From Promethearchaeia archaeon (GTDB lineage Archaea > Asgardarchaeota > Lokiarchaeia > Sigyniarchaeales > SOKP01): a DNA stretch of 64,000 bases. This document shows, one piece after another, positions 1 through 8,584 of the stretch; within the stretch, counting starts at the first letter, position 1, and every line of letters starts with the position of its first letter. The notes beneath the pieces were generated by a model. The model saw nothing but the letters and a program-made list of their open reading frames with translations, had not been told where the DNA came from and made no database searches. Position numbers and translations under genes: made by a program. The stretch spans positions 1-64,000 of the forward strand of contig JAHQWL010000103.1 of NCBI GenBank assembly GCA_029856155.1. Reading direction: 5' to 3'.

Positions 1-1754
1 GTTTAATACACTAATCGTTTCCATTATATCCATGTTTAAATCAAATTCAGTTATATTTTCAAACCCATAATCTGAACAATTAAACTGATATTCAAAATCA
101 ATATCAGGTTTATCAAAATAATAGTAGATATCAATATAATCAATATTTATCCAAGTGACATCATATAGTCCATTCTCTCCAGAATACATTGAAAGCTTCA
201 TTGATTTAATATATCCACCGGATTTCACATGGTTAAATATTGTTCCAGAAGTTAAACTGATATCACCTGAATAATAATGCTGGTTGACTGGAACAGATGC
301 TATTAATGTAGAGGAACTAGTACCGAAGTTATCGTAATAATATAATCTTAAATTAGATCCAGTATCTAATATATTAAGCCCCCATCCCGCTTCTGCCATC
401 ACCTCATAATAGATTCTAATTTCAGTAAGATATTGATGAATTGAGGAATCAAAGTTCTGATAATTACCCCACTGAATGAAAATTGTACCGGGAGTATATG
501 AATGAAGCCTATCAGCCTCAAGGAATAAATTAACGTTATCATTTTCTCTCAAAGCATTATTTACGTCGCCCTCCACTGTTCTTGGAGGGGATGTGCCCCA
601 AACTAGTCCCCGATAACCTAATATAGTATCCGCATGTTGTATATGGATTTGATTTCCATAACCTCCTCCAAAAATGGTTTCATCATATTTTCCATCATTT
701 CCCTTAATGTTATCCTTATCAAAAGATCCAGAAGAACCAATAGTTGTTTGTTTATCAATGTGACATTCTGGTATATCTATGGTGAAATATCTCAATTCTG
801 AAGAATAATTTGTTCCAAAAGTATCGTTTCCAAAAACTTGGATTGAATGAGTTCCATTATTAGGGAGATTTATCGCTGTATTTCCTTTTACTGTTTTATT
901 TGTTTGAAAATCAAGGGAATAGCCAATCCACTTTAAATTAGTAGAATTTTCAAAACTTAACAATAGTCCTTCATACAAGTTATCTCCAAGTTCATAATTG
1001 GAGTCCCATGAATATCCAACGGCATCAATATAGCAGTAATAATTTGATGGATCATAATTCATTCCAACATAGAAGCGGTCCATACTCTGTGGTGTGCCTT
1101 GATAATTATATGGGCCATACTGAGCTCCATTAATCCACAAATACCATTGCCCTGCTACATCAAATTGAACTTTCATATGATACCAAGTATCTGGTAAATA
1201 TTGAGCTATGTTATGTGCAGTACTATCATTGTATTGAATCCAAGTGCTAGATGTATAACTAGTAAGAATGTTGATATGTGCGCTATTATCTGCATCAGTT
1301 ATTAAAAACTGAACCACCTCGGTGTTGCTGTCTGAGCACCACCACCATTCAACTGTACCAGTTGTTTTATTATTATCAAAATAATTTAACACGTATGGAA
1401 AATCAGAATCACTTGTATCATAAAGCTCGATTACTTTAGTGTGTCCATCTAGTTCAGAAACTACATTTACCGTCCCTCCATCTTCACTTACAACCCAATT
1501 ATTAGGATTTTCTCCTACATTATCTTCATCAAAGGAATATGTAGCTGAATAATAACCACTCATAGCTGAAGTGTATGTCTTATTTTCAGGAGTAATAATT
1601 ATGATTTCACCCGCACTGGGTTGTAAAGGGGTTTTTTCTTGATTATTTATATCAGAGGAATAATTCTCAGAAGGTATAAAATCTGTGATGCTCACTAAAC
1701 AAAGGCTAAGAAAAATACCTAGCACTATATATATAATATTTTTATTTCTCATTA
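1..1754 (-). CDS. Secreted surface protein with LamG-like jelly-roll domain (C-terminus cut by window edge)
   Basis: An open minus-strand frame of about 584 codons starts at ATG 1754 and runs off the left edge without a stop. Residues 4-24 are a hydrophobic signal peptide or anchor (core IIYIVLGIFLSLCLVSI). Residues about 65-230 look like a concanavalin/LamG jelly-roll: a DTWYHMKVQFD strand, then a WYLWINGAQYG strand, as in LamG folds. Residues about 240-310 form an Ig-like segment of a kind common in archaeal surface proteins (GTHSIQVFGND). The rest is beta-rich with many N-x-S/T sites, in keeping with an extracellular glycoprotein. Its ligand is unknown. The frame and signal peptide are clear; the domain name is inferred from pattern only. 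Confidence 0.8.
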
Positions 1755-1921
1755 GATTCACCAAAAATTTTTATTAGAAACATATATTTAATTGACAATA
1801 TCGTTAAGATAAAATTCTTTTTTTTCCTAATATAAAATAATAAGGACCAAATTTCTACAAAAGAATAAAATAATTCACTTAATCGAAAAAGAGAATAATC
1901 GATTACGAATGATGAAACTGG

Positions 1922-3244
1922 TTAAATTTTTTTATCAGAATCTATACCATCATTTAAATATCGGGTTTTTTCTTCAGATATTCGCTTAGTTTCATCCATT
2001 AAATTATTATAAAGAGCAAAAAACTCCGAGCAAATACCAAGAGGTGAATTTAGCAGTTCAGTTTTTACAGCTTCATACTCTTTTTCATCTGGAAAAATAC
2101 TTTTCAGTTTATTCTCTATCTCTAATGGTATTTGTGCAAATTTCCCAGTTAATAATAGTGGTTGTTTTTTACTTTTAATAATTTTATAAGGAAAATTAGA
2201 AAAATATTTTTCAATCAATTCGAATGCCCCCACGTATTGAGATATATCCTTAACCGATTTTTTCAACTCTCGTTCGAATTTTTGCTCAAAATCTTGAGTA
2301 AATTGTACAACACATTCCCGTAATAATTTAGAGGTTTTAGATGCGACTAAACCAACTGTAATCAGTTTAGATTCATTTAAAATTAAAATTCCCTTTTCCA
2401 AATTAATGTCTAATAATCCCCCAACATTCATCACTTCTTCACTCATGAGTTGTACGGCATTTACAAAGCCTGTAAATATCTTTTCATCAATATGTAATTC
2501 AGTCCAATCATGATCAAATAGAGGAAAACCACTTCTATCTTTTACAGCAATTCTATAAATGGTGAATGGTAAAATATAAAGCAATTTTGGCTCTTTTAAA
2601 ATTATAATGATAAAAATTAGATTTCCAAAACCCATCATTAAATTTGAATAGATGATAAATATTGGATCCCAATAAAAAAACAAATAAATAATAAGAGAAC
2701 CTGGACCTGTAATTAAAATCCCAATAAAGAAGATCAATGCTTCTCTTTTAATTAAAAAAGGTGCACCTAACCAAGTTCTTAAACCCCAAATAAATAGAAT
2801 AATTACTCCCATAGTTTGAACCAAAACACCCATTATCTCTAATATTCCGACCCAATTAATATTTAGAGATCCCATTTGAATGTTTTTTTCTACTGTTCCT
2901 GGTTGAAATGCTAAATAACATATTATTGCCCCTAAACAACAAATTATAATCAAACTTATAGAATTAAAAGATTCTGTTGATATGTAATTTACACCTATTA
3001 TGAGAGACGTAATAGAAATGAATAGAATAATAGCATTGACTCTTGATAAAATTGTATTCAGAAAAAGAATTGTCATACCATCAACATAAAAAAATATAGC
3101 CATAATAAAAATTCCCAATCGTATAAAAAATAATGATTTAATTTTTTTTGTTTTAGGCTCAAGATATGATAATATTGATGCTATTAAAAGAATCGTCGCA
3201 ACAGCTAAATCTACTATACCTTCAAATGTCCAATTTAAATCCAT
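1922..3244 (-). CDS. 7-TM membrane protein with C-terminal longin-like sensor/regulatory domain
   Basis: This 440-residue protein has seven predicted membrane helices between residues about 10 and 220 and then a soluble domain of about 215 residues. The soluble part starts with the pattern of the longin/roadblock-like alpha-beta domains common in Asgard archaea: a strand with KDRSGFPLF, a helix with FVNAVQLMSEEV, then strands and a helix ending QKFERELKK. The same pattern recurs at 8585-9958 and 38145-38990. It is probably a membrane-anchored regulator or scaffold with its C-terminus in the cytosol; no catalytic motif is visible. Residues about 396-425 (SPLGICSEFFALYNN) resemble the C-terminus of the 122-residue protein at 4051-4419, which suggests that a winged-helix-like tail is shared. 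The family name is inferred. Confidence 0.7.
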   Translation of the reverse strand: MDLNWTFEGIVDLAVATILLIASILSYLEPKTKKIKSLFFIRLGIFIMAIFFYVDGMTILFLNTILSRVNAIILFISITSLIIGVNYISTESFNSISLIIICCLGAIICYLAFQPGTVEKNIQMGSLNINWVGILEIMGVLVQTMGVIILFIWGLRTWLGAPFLIKREALIFFIGILITGPGSLIIYLFFYWDPIFIIYSNLMMGFGNLIFIIIILKEPKLLYILPFTIYRIAVKDRSGFPLFDHDWTELHIDEKIFTGFVNAVQLMSEEVMNVGGLLDINLEKGILILNESKLITVGLVASKTSKLLRECVVQFTQDFEQKFERELKKSVKDISQYVGAFELIEKYFSNFPYKIIKSKKQPLLLTGKFAQIPLEIENKLKSIFPDEKEYEAVKTELLNSPLGICSEFFALYNNLMDETKRISEEKTRYLNDGIDSDKKI

Positions 3245-3292
3245 CTTTCTTTTAACCTCCCTGATCTAAATTTATTTCACATAATTAAAACT

Positions 3293-4015
3293 TCAATTTT
3301 TTGAATTAAAATCTATTCTTTTTGATATCTGAATAATCTTGTTTTTTTGATTTGGATTTAAATATACAAAATTATCAAATTCTTCTTTTACTATTATTAA
3401 TTTATGTTCAATTAGATTGTTAATTCGATAATATACGTTTTCTCTTTTTTCATTAATTTGTTTATAAATTTCCGACTGTTTAATTGATTCTTTTTCAATC
3501 AAAGTATTTAATATTTTTCTATTAATTTTATCCTTTTGTAAGAAATTTATTTTACCCAATTCTTCATCCATTTCAAACGGTAAGAAGACAGAAAAATTTC
3601 CAATTTTTACTTTTTTTATATATCTGAATTTTAATAACATCTCTAAATGCCAAATTAATTGACCGGAACTCCCTGAATTATCAGGATGATCGGCTATTAC
3701 ATTTTTTCTTATCATTGAAAAATGAGATCCACCAGTTCTTTTAATAAATCGAAAAATGTTATACCTTAGTCTATTTGAAAATAAAGTTTCCTTAGAAAAT
3801 TTAGAACCTTCAATTAATATCTTTTTATTCAGTAAAAAATGGATAATTGATAATAATCCTCTTTTAGGTATCTTTAAACGCTTTTTTGCTAAATTATATA
3901 AATTCTCAACATTAAGCACTTTATTTTTATTCAGGATTTCTTCAGCTATCTCTAAAACTTTCTTTACACTGGGATGTTCTAACCCGAGTGTTTTAGTTAT
4001 AACCTTAGGTTTCAT
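3293..4015 (-). CDS. Winged-helix transcriptional regulator with two or three wHTH units
   Basis: A 240-residue, Lys/Ile-rich protein. Residues about 90-150 (RFIKRTGGSHFSMIRKN, then GQLIWHLEMLLKFRYIKKVK) form an archaeal winged helix of the type found in membrane-linked regulators. Residues about 165-230 contain a second one: NTLIEKESIKQSEIYKQI, then VYYRINNLIEHKLIIVKEE. A third, degenerate unit may lie at residues 15-70. No ligand-binding domain or membrane helix is visible, so it probably binds DNA directly. It lies between the 7-TM longin-like gene and a small gene on the same strand, with gaps of about 35-50 nt, and could be co-transcribed with them. Target genes are unknown. Confidence 0.7.
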   Translation of the reverse strand: MKPKVITKTLGLEHPSVKKVLEIAEEILNKNKVLNVENLYNLAKKRLKIPKRGLLSIIHFLLNKKILIEGSKFSKETLFSNRLRYNIFRFIKRTGGSHFSMIRKNVIADHPDNSGSSGQLIWHLEMLLKFRYIKKVKIGNFSVFLPFEMDEELGKINFLQKDKINRKILNTLIEKESIKQSEIYKQINEKRENVYYRINNLIEHKLIIVKEEFDNFVYLNPNQKNKIIQISKRIDFNSKN

Positions 4016-4050
4016 ATTAGAGATACCCTAATTGAGTTTATGAAATAATT

Positions 4051-4419
4051 TTAAGTGTCGTTCTGCATAAGGGATTTTTTACATAATTCTTTTATTATAT
4101 CGTTAAAAAGGTTCAAAAATTCTGAAAATGTTCCTTTAGGGGCTTTTAGAATTTCATTTTTTATTAATTTCTTAAAATTGGCTTCTTTAATACTTCTATC
4201 AAGAATTCTATAAAGATTCTTTCTTAATAAATATAGGTATAAATAATCTCTAAAAAGGTATGGTTTAGATAGAATATATAATTTTTTAGAAAGCGTAAAT
4301 AAGGTGAACTTTTTTTTGTTTATAATTTCAATCCTTTTTTTATACTTTAAGATTAAATATTCTATTATTTCTTTAGTTTTACCTTGTTTTTCAATGTCTT
4401 TTTTTATTTCTAAAGGCAT
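4051..4419 (-). CDS. Small basic helical protein, possible paralogous fragment of the 7-TM longin-like protein's tail
   Basis: A 122-residue protein of unknown function, rich in Lys, Leu and Ile and predicted mostly helical. Its C-terminus (LKAPKGTFSEFLNLFNDI) aligns by eye with the tail of the longin-like protein at 1922-3244 (LNSPLGICSEFFALYNNL). This suggests a common C-terminal module, with this gene a truncated or stand-alone relative. It lies on the same strand just upstream of the winged-helix gene, with a gap of about 35 nt. There is no signal peptide or metal-binding motif. The composition is simple enough that the gene call itself is not certain. Confidence 0.5.
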   Translation of the reverse strand: MPLEIKKDIEKQGKTKEIIEYLILKYKKRIEIINKKKFTLFTLSKKLYILSKPYLFRDYLYLYLLRKNLYRILDRSIKEANFKKLIKNEILKAPKGTFSEFLNLFNDIIKELCKKSLMQNDT

Positions 4420-4512
4420 TTTAAAGAGAATTCAATTAGAAAAAATACTTAGAAGAAATTAATTAAGTTATCCCTATAAAATCATATAGACCAAAATTCT
4501 ACAAAAAGCAAA

Positions 4513-5418
4513 TTATTTTATACTTTTTATAAGACAAAAGTAAAATCCAATGGTATCATGAATATAAGGGTATAACCGTTGAGAGAACTTCAAATCCTCT
4601 CTTAAGTATGTTCCAAAGACCTCAGTTAATCCATTAACACCATATTTTTCAGAAATTTCAATTATAGCGAAATTATTCAACTCATTTAAGACATCATTAA
4701 TAACTAGCTCATTTTCTTCAGGAGCAATTGAACATGTACAATACAATAATTTTCCTCCTGTTTTGAGAGCAATTAATCCTGATTTTAATAATTTTTTTTG
4801 GATTAAAGCCAATTTTTCAATATCTCTCATCTTCTTACTTCTTTTTCTATCTGGATCTTGTCTTATCAATCCTTCACCTGTACATGGAGCATCTAACAAA
4901 ATTTTCTCAACTTTAATATTTAATTCTGATAAATTAACAGCATCCATATTAAGAACAAATGAATTAATAATTCCCATTCTTCTTAAATTGACTTCTAAAG
5001 CGGGAATTCGATTTTGATTTTTATCAATTAAAATAAGTGTGCCTTCATTTCCCATTAGTTGAGCTAAGTGTGTTGATTTACTTCCTGGAGCTGCACACAT
5101 GTCAATTATAGTATCATTTGGTTTAGGATCGAGAATAATAGCTGAAAGCATTGAAGCAACATTTTGTAAATAATAATAACCTTGTAGAAATTCATGAGAG
5201 GATCCCAAATTGGACCCTTCTTTGACGACATTAAACCCGTAAGGAACCCATTCAATTGGTTCTAACTCATTTCCTTTCTTTTCAAGTCGTTTTCTTAAAT
5301 CTGAAGCCGATATTTTAAGAGTATTGACTCGAATTGAAGGTAATAATGGACGTTCATTTGTTTCTAATAATCTTAATGTTTCATCTAATCCTAAGAATTG
5401 TATATACCTTTCTATCAT
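4513..5418 (-). CDS. NOL1/NOP2/NSUN-family RNA m5C methyltransferase
   Basis: An S-adenosylmethionine-dependent enzyme that methylates cytosine-5 in tRNA or rRNA. The 301-residue frame from ATG 5418 has the SAM motif IDMCAAPGSKSTHLA (residues 105-119), the acidic IDKNQNR motif after strand 2, the nucleophile-side motif DAPCTG (Cys179) and the second family cysteine in YCTCS (Cys229). Known members of the family use this cysteine pair. The family-typical N-terminal helix lies upstream of this ATG: codons from 5496 to 5419 read like RKLAEKYRYLPYM in frame, but no ATG, GTG or TTG opens them. An ATG-GAT-TGA triplet run sits at 5505-5497 (see findings). So the true start is either a rare codon or the gene has lost its start. 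It is divergent from the CYTH gene. Confidence 0.88.
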   Translation of the reverse strand: MIERYIQFLGLDETLRLLETNERPLLPSIRVNTLKISASDLRKRLEKKGNELEPIEWVPYGFNVVKEGSNLGSSHEFLQGYYYLQNVASMLSAIILDPKPNDTIIDMCAAPGSKSTHLAQLMGNEGTLILIDKNQNRIPALEVNLRRMGIINSFVLNMDAVNLSELNIKVEKILLDAPCTGEGLIRQDPDRKRSKKMRDIEKLALIQKKLLKSGLIALKTGGKLLYCTCSIAPEENELVINDVLNELNNFAIIEISEKYGVNGLTEVFGTYLREDLKFSQRLYPYIHDTIGFYFCLIKSIK

Positions 5419-5560
5419 ATAAGGGAGATATCTATATTTTTCAGCGAGTTTTCTAACAGTATTAAGTGATTCCGAAATAATTAGATCAACTCTTGTTCAA
5501 TCCATTAATACTAATAAAAAATAGTGAATTATAATTGTTATCAGAAAGGAAATAATTGGT

Positions 5561-6172
5561 ATGATTGAAGTAGAAATAAAAGTTAGAATCTTAGATCCAA
5601 AAATAATAAAAAACAAATTTGAAGAAAATAAGGGTGTATACAAGTTATCTTTACTGCATGAAGATACCTATTTTAATATGCCAAAAGGATTACGAGATTT
5701 TAAAAAAACAGATGAAGCCTTAAGATTAAGAAGAAGTATAGAATTTAATAAAAAAGAACTGACAAGTGAGCAAAGAATCAATCATTATATTACTTATAAA
5801 GGCAAAAAATTAGATGGTTCTACAAAAACTCGTGAAGAGATAGATATTAAGATTGAAGATATTAATAGAATGAAGAATTTATTAAGAGAATTAGGCTTCC
5901 AAGAGGTTCTTACTATTAAAAAGGAAAGAGATTTGTATGAATTTGAATTTAAATCTTTGCATATAGAAGCATTAATTGACTATTTACCAATATTAGATCA
6001 ACATTTTATAGAAGTTGAGTGTTTATTAAAAACTTCTGAAAATATTGAAGCCTCTAAAGAAGTTTTATTCGACTTCTTAAGTTTATTTGGAATTAAGAAG
6101 GAAGATTCTATACGGCAATCATACTTAGAACTAATTGCTGATAAGCTTAAAAACAATTTAAAGAAAAAATGA
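5561..6172 (+). CDS. CYTH-domain triphosphate tunnel enzyme (class IV adenylate cyclase CyaB / ThTPase-like)
   Basis: A 203-residue protein opening with the CYTH signature ExExK (EVEIK, residues 3-7). Alternating charged beta-strands follow that build the eight-stranded tunnel: LRLRRS, HYITYKGKKLD, EEIDIKIED, KERDLYEF, IEALIDYLP and HFIEVECLL. Members bind triphosphate with Mg2+ and act as adenylate cyclase, thiamine triphosphatase or inorganic triphosphatase. Archaeal CyaB-like proteins often have unproven substrates, so no specific reaction is assigned. It is a single-domain protein of typical length. It is transcribed divergently from the NSUN gene, with about 140 nt between them. Confidence 0.88.
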   Translation: MIEVEIKVRILDPKIIKNKFEENKGVYKLSLLHEDTYFNMPKGLRDFKKTDEALRLRRSIEFNKKELTSEQRINHYITYKGKKLDGSTKTREEIDIKIEDINRMKNLLRELGFQEVLTIKKERDLYEFEFKSLHIEALIDYLPILDQHFIEVECLLKTSENIEASKEVLFDFLSLFGIKKEDSIRQSYLELIADKLKNNLKKK

Positions 6173-6234
6173 GTATATTCAAAAGAATATACTCATTTAG
6201 GAAATGGAAAAGATATAATCTTGATTTTTAGTTT

Positions 6235-6423
6235 TTATTTAGTTAGTAATTTATCTAGAAATGCTATTTTTTTATCTATTTCGTGCTTAACCTTGTAAAT
6301 ATCATAATTCTCATATATAGTTTTTATAAGATTTTTCTGAATAGATTCTGAATTTTTGGATATGTCTTGAACTAAATCCAAAAATTCATAATAGTTTGTA
6401 TCTATTCTTATTTTAGCTTCCAT
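6235..6423 (-). CDS. Small helical protein of unknown function
   Basis: A 62-residue acidic/basic helical protein. The sequence GTGAGAT about 7 nt before ATG 6423 is an acceptable archaeal Shine-Dalgarno, which supports the call. No domain is recognisable. It lies downstream of the 6565-8333 pair on the same strand, about 140 nt from it, and could be part of the same transcript. Homologues would be needed to confirm that it is a real gene. Confidence 0.4.
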   Translation of the reverse strand: MEAKIRIDTNYYEFLDLVQDISKNSESIQKNLIKTIYENYDIYKVKHEIDKKIAFLDKLLTK

Positions 6424-6564
6424 AATATCTCACTGTTTTACCACTAAATAGAATAAGAATAAAAAAGAATAAAAATAAAATGGGGTCCAATTTTTAAAAT
6501 TAAATTCTTAGTTCAAATCTATTGAAGAAATTACTCCTCAATAAATAGATGCAATTTCTTTTAA

Positions 6565-6843
6565 TTATTTCTTTAAATCTTTATACTGCCCATCTAATAT
6601 TTGTGCGACATAGCGTCGCCCTTTTATAATCCACATAATCTTATGACCCTCTCTTGCTTTTTTACCCCATTCTGATTTTTTATTGCGATTTTGTTCTATA
6701 TATCGATATCCAAAAAGATCCACATATTTTATACCACTTGCAAATTTTTTAATTGGGTATTCAATGTCATCAATTTCAATACTTTTTTTCTGTTCAAATA
6801 TAGCATTAAAAATTTTCAATCCATTTTCTTTTATATTTTCCAT
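6565..6843 (-). CDS. Conserved-looking small protein translationally coupled to the HD-domain gene
   Basis: A 92-residue protein that overlaps the end of the HD-domain gene by 13 nt. It has an excellent Shine-Dalgarno (GGGTGATTC) ending about 7 nt before ATG 6843, so the two are almost certainly translated together. The C-terminal half looks like a compact beta domain (GHKIMWIIKGRRYVAQI). No family is recognised. Its placement suggests that it works with, or modulates, the HD phosphohydrolase-like protein. It lacks a signal peptide and membrane helices and is predicted to be cytoplasmic. Confidence 0.6.
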   Translation of the reverse strand: MENIKENGLKIFNAIFEQKKSIEIDDIEYPIKKFASGIKYVDLFGYRYIEQNRNKKSEWGKKAREGHKIMWIIKGRRYVAQILDGQYKDLKK

Positions 6844-8333
6844 ATTTTTGAATCACCCTTAATAATTATAGTATCTTGCGCTATAATTTTTTCCTTCTGT
6901 TGTTTTTTGTCTTTCAAAATTTCAACATCTTGAAGATTAATCGTAGTCTTAGGAAACATTTCTCCACTATCTAACCTACCAAATGTTTTTTTCTTATCGT
7001 TTGAAAATAAATTGAAATTAAATTCCATGAGAGCTTTAGCTTGTTGATTTTTAAATTTCATTAACCAAGAAAATTCATCTAAACTTAGTAAAAGTTCATC
7101 TAATAGCGTAACTTTTTTCAATTCGGTTGTAAAATATGTATCACGAACTTGTATAGGAATTGGTCTGCCCCACTCCTGCAATTCATCTATTAGCATTAAA
7201 AAAAAAGCTAATGGTTGTTCTTCAAAAACATAATCTTTAAGCTGGGCTTTAAAATTATGTAATGCGATTGCCCTCGCTGCTAAAATATATCCAATATAAT
7301 CATCATTATTTTTAATTTCTTGCGGAGTTCCAAGCCCCTTTAAAAGAGAAAGAGCAGAAATAACGCCATGATCTAATTCAACCGGATCTTTATATTGATA
7401 TTCGGGATGACCATTTGGTTGAGTTAAGAAAATTTGAGTATCTTGAGCAGATAATTTCTGATACTTAAATCCTGCACCTTTTCTTATTAAAGTCCGTGCT
7501 TCTTTAGAAAGTCCTTCTTCTAAAATCTTAAGGTATTCTTCTTGTTGACCGTTCCAAGCTAAACTAATTTCAAAAGGAATAAATTCTAAATCAATAGTAG
7601 GATAGCATTTTAAAAGTTGGTTAACAAGGGAATAGTTTACTGCTGTTGTCATTTTTCCTAAAGGATAACCAATATCATGGATGAGTCCTGTGATCCACCA
7701 AAATTTATCCTTTAACAAATTTTTGTCTAGCTCTGTTAATTCAGAAATCAATCCTTCTAAAGATCCTTGTCCTAAATCTTGTTCTAAGAGAAAATCACCT
7801 AATACAGCTACACGAAGAGCATGTTCAGTATGATCTCGATAATATTTTCTCACGCTAGTACTATAAAGAAATGCCTCAAGGTCTGGTAAAGCCCGTATTA
7901 GATATAATAACCCTTCAGATTCAATTCCCCTTTCTTTAGATACGTCAAAAAGAGCAGTAGATAGATCTTTTTTCTTACCCGTTATAAAGTCCAAATCAAG
8001 ATCTATACCCCCAATATCCTTTAACGATTTTTTAATATGTTTCTCAATTGGTTTTTTAATCCCACTAAGAATTTTCGTTGTAAAACTTGAAATACCTTTT
8101 CCTAAAAATCCTAACTTATCCAATTCTTTTTGTGCTTCGCTTAAATCTTTATCGATATCTTTGAACGATACCATATTTTTATCTTTTTTGAACTCTTCAA
8201 GAGCTTCAGGATTTACTTCCTCTAAAGTTTTTTCTATGGAATTCATTAAATTAGAAAGCCATTGACTAAAACTTTTACTTTGACCCGAAATGCGATTTAA
8301 TATCCAATCATCATCAATCCGATAATCTTTCAA
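6831..8333 (-). CDS. HD-domain (metal-dependent phosphohydrolase-like) protein
   Basis: A 500-residue cytoplasmic protein. The HD signature is visible: YRDHTEHALRV (His168, His171) and GLIHDIGYP (His219-Asp220). More distant helices are rich in His/Asp (LDHGVISALSLL at about 325-337, where the third histidine is expected). HD enzymes hydrolyse nucleotides, cyclic dinucleotides or other phosphoesters; no partner domain tells which here. Residues 1-135 form a charged helical extension with no recognised family. The start is TTG 8333, supported by GAGGATTTGA directly upstream. The gene overlaps the 92-residue gene at its 3' end, implying an operon of at least two genes. Confidence 0.78.
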   Translation of the reverse strand: MKDYRIDDDWILNRISGQSKSFSQWLSNLMNSIEKTLEEVNPEALEEFKKDKNMVSFKDIDKDLSEAQKELDKLGFLGKGISSFTTKILSGIKKPIEKHIKKSLKDIGGIDLDLDFITGKKKDLSTALFDVSKERGIESEGLLYLIRALPDLEAFLYSTSVRKYYRDHTEHALRVAVLGDFLLEQDLGQGSLEGLISELTELDKNLLKDKFWWITGLIHDIGYPLGKMTTAVNYSLVNQLLKCYPTIDLEFIPFEISLAWNGQQEEYLKILEEGLSKEARTLIRKGAGFKYQKLSAQDTQIFLTQPNGHPEYQYKDPVELDHGVISALSLLKGLGTPQEIKNNDDYIGYILAARAIALHNFKAQLKDYVFEEQPLAFFLMLIDELQEWGRPIPIQVRDTYFTTELKKVTLLDELLLSLDEFSWLMKFKNQQAKALMEFNFNLFSNDKKKTFGRLDSGEMFPKTTINLQDVEILKDKKQQKEKIIAQDTIIIKGDSKIWKI

Positions 8334-8584
8334 TTCAAATCCTCTTAATTTTGTTTAACTTACATAATAGGTACTTACGATTTTTAAATGTAATAATATT
8401 TGTTGATTCACAATATTAAATAATTTTTATTATTATCTTTTAAATCCTATTTAGTCTAAAAATTTAAATGTATGTTAAGCTATTTTAAACCAAATAAAGA
8501 AAACAAAGAAATTAATTTCTTAAAAGGGTTTGTTTAAGTACATCTAATTTTACATAATAAAACATCTTAAAACTGAAGTGCCCT

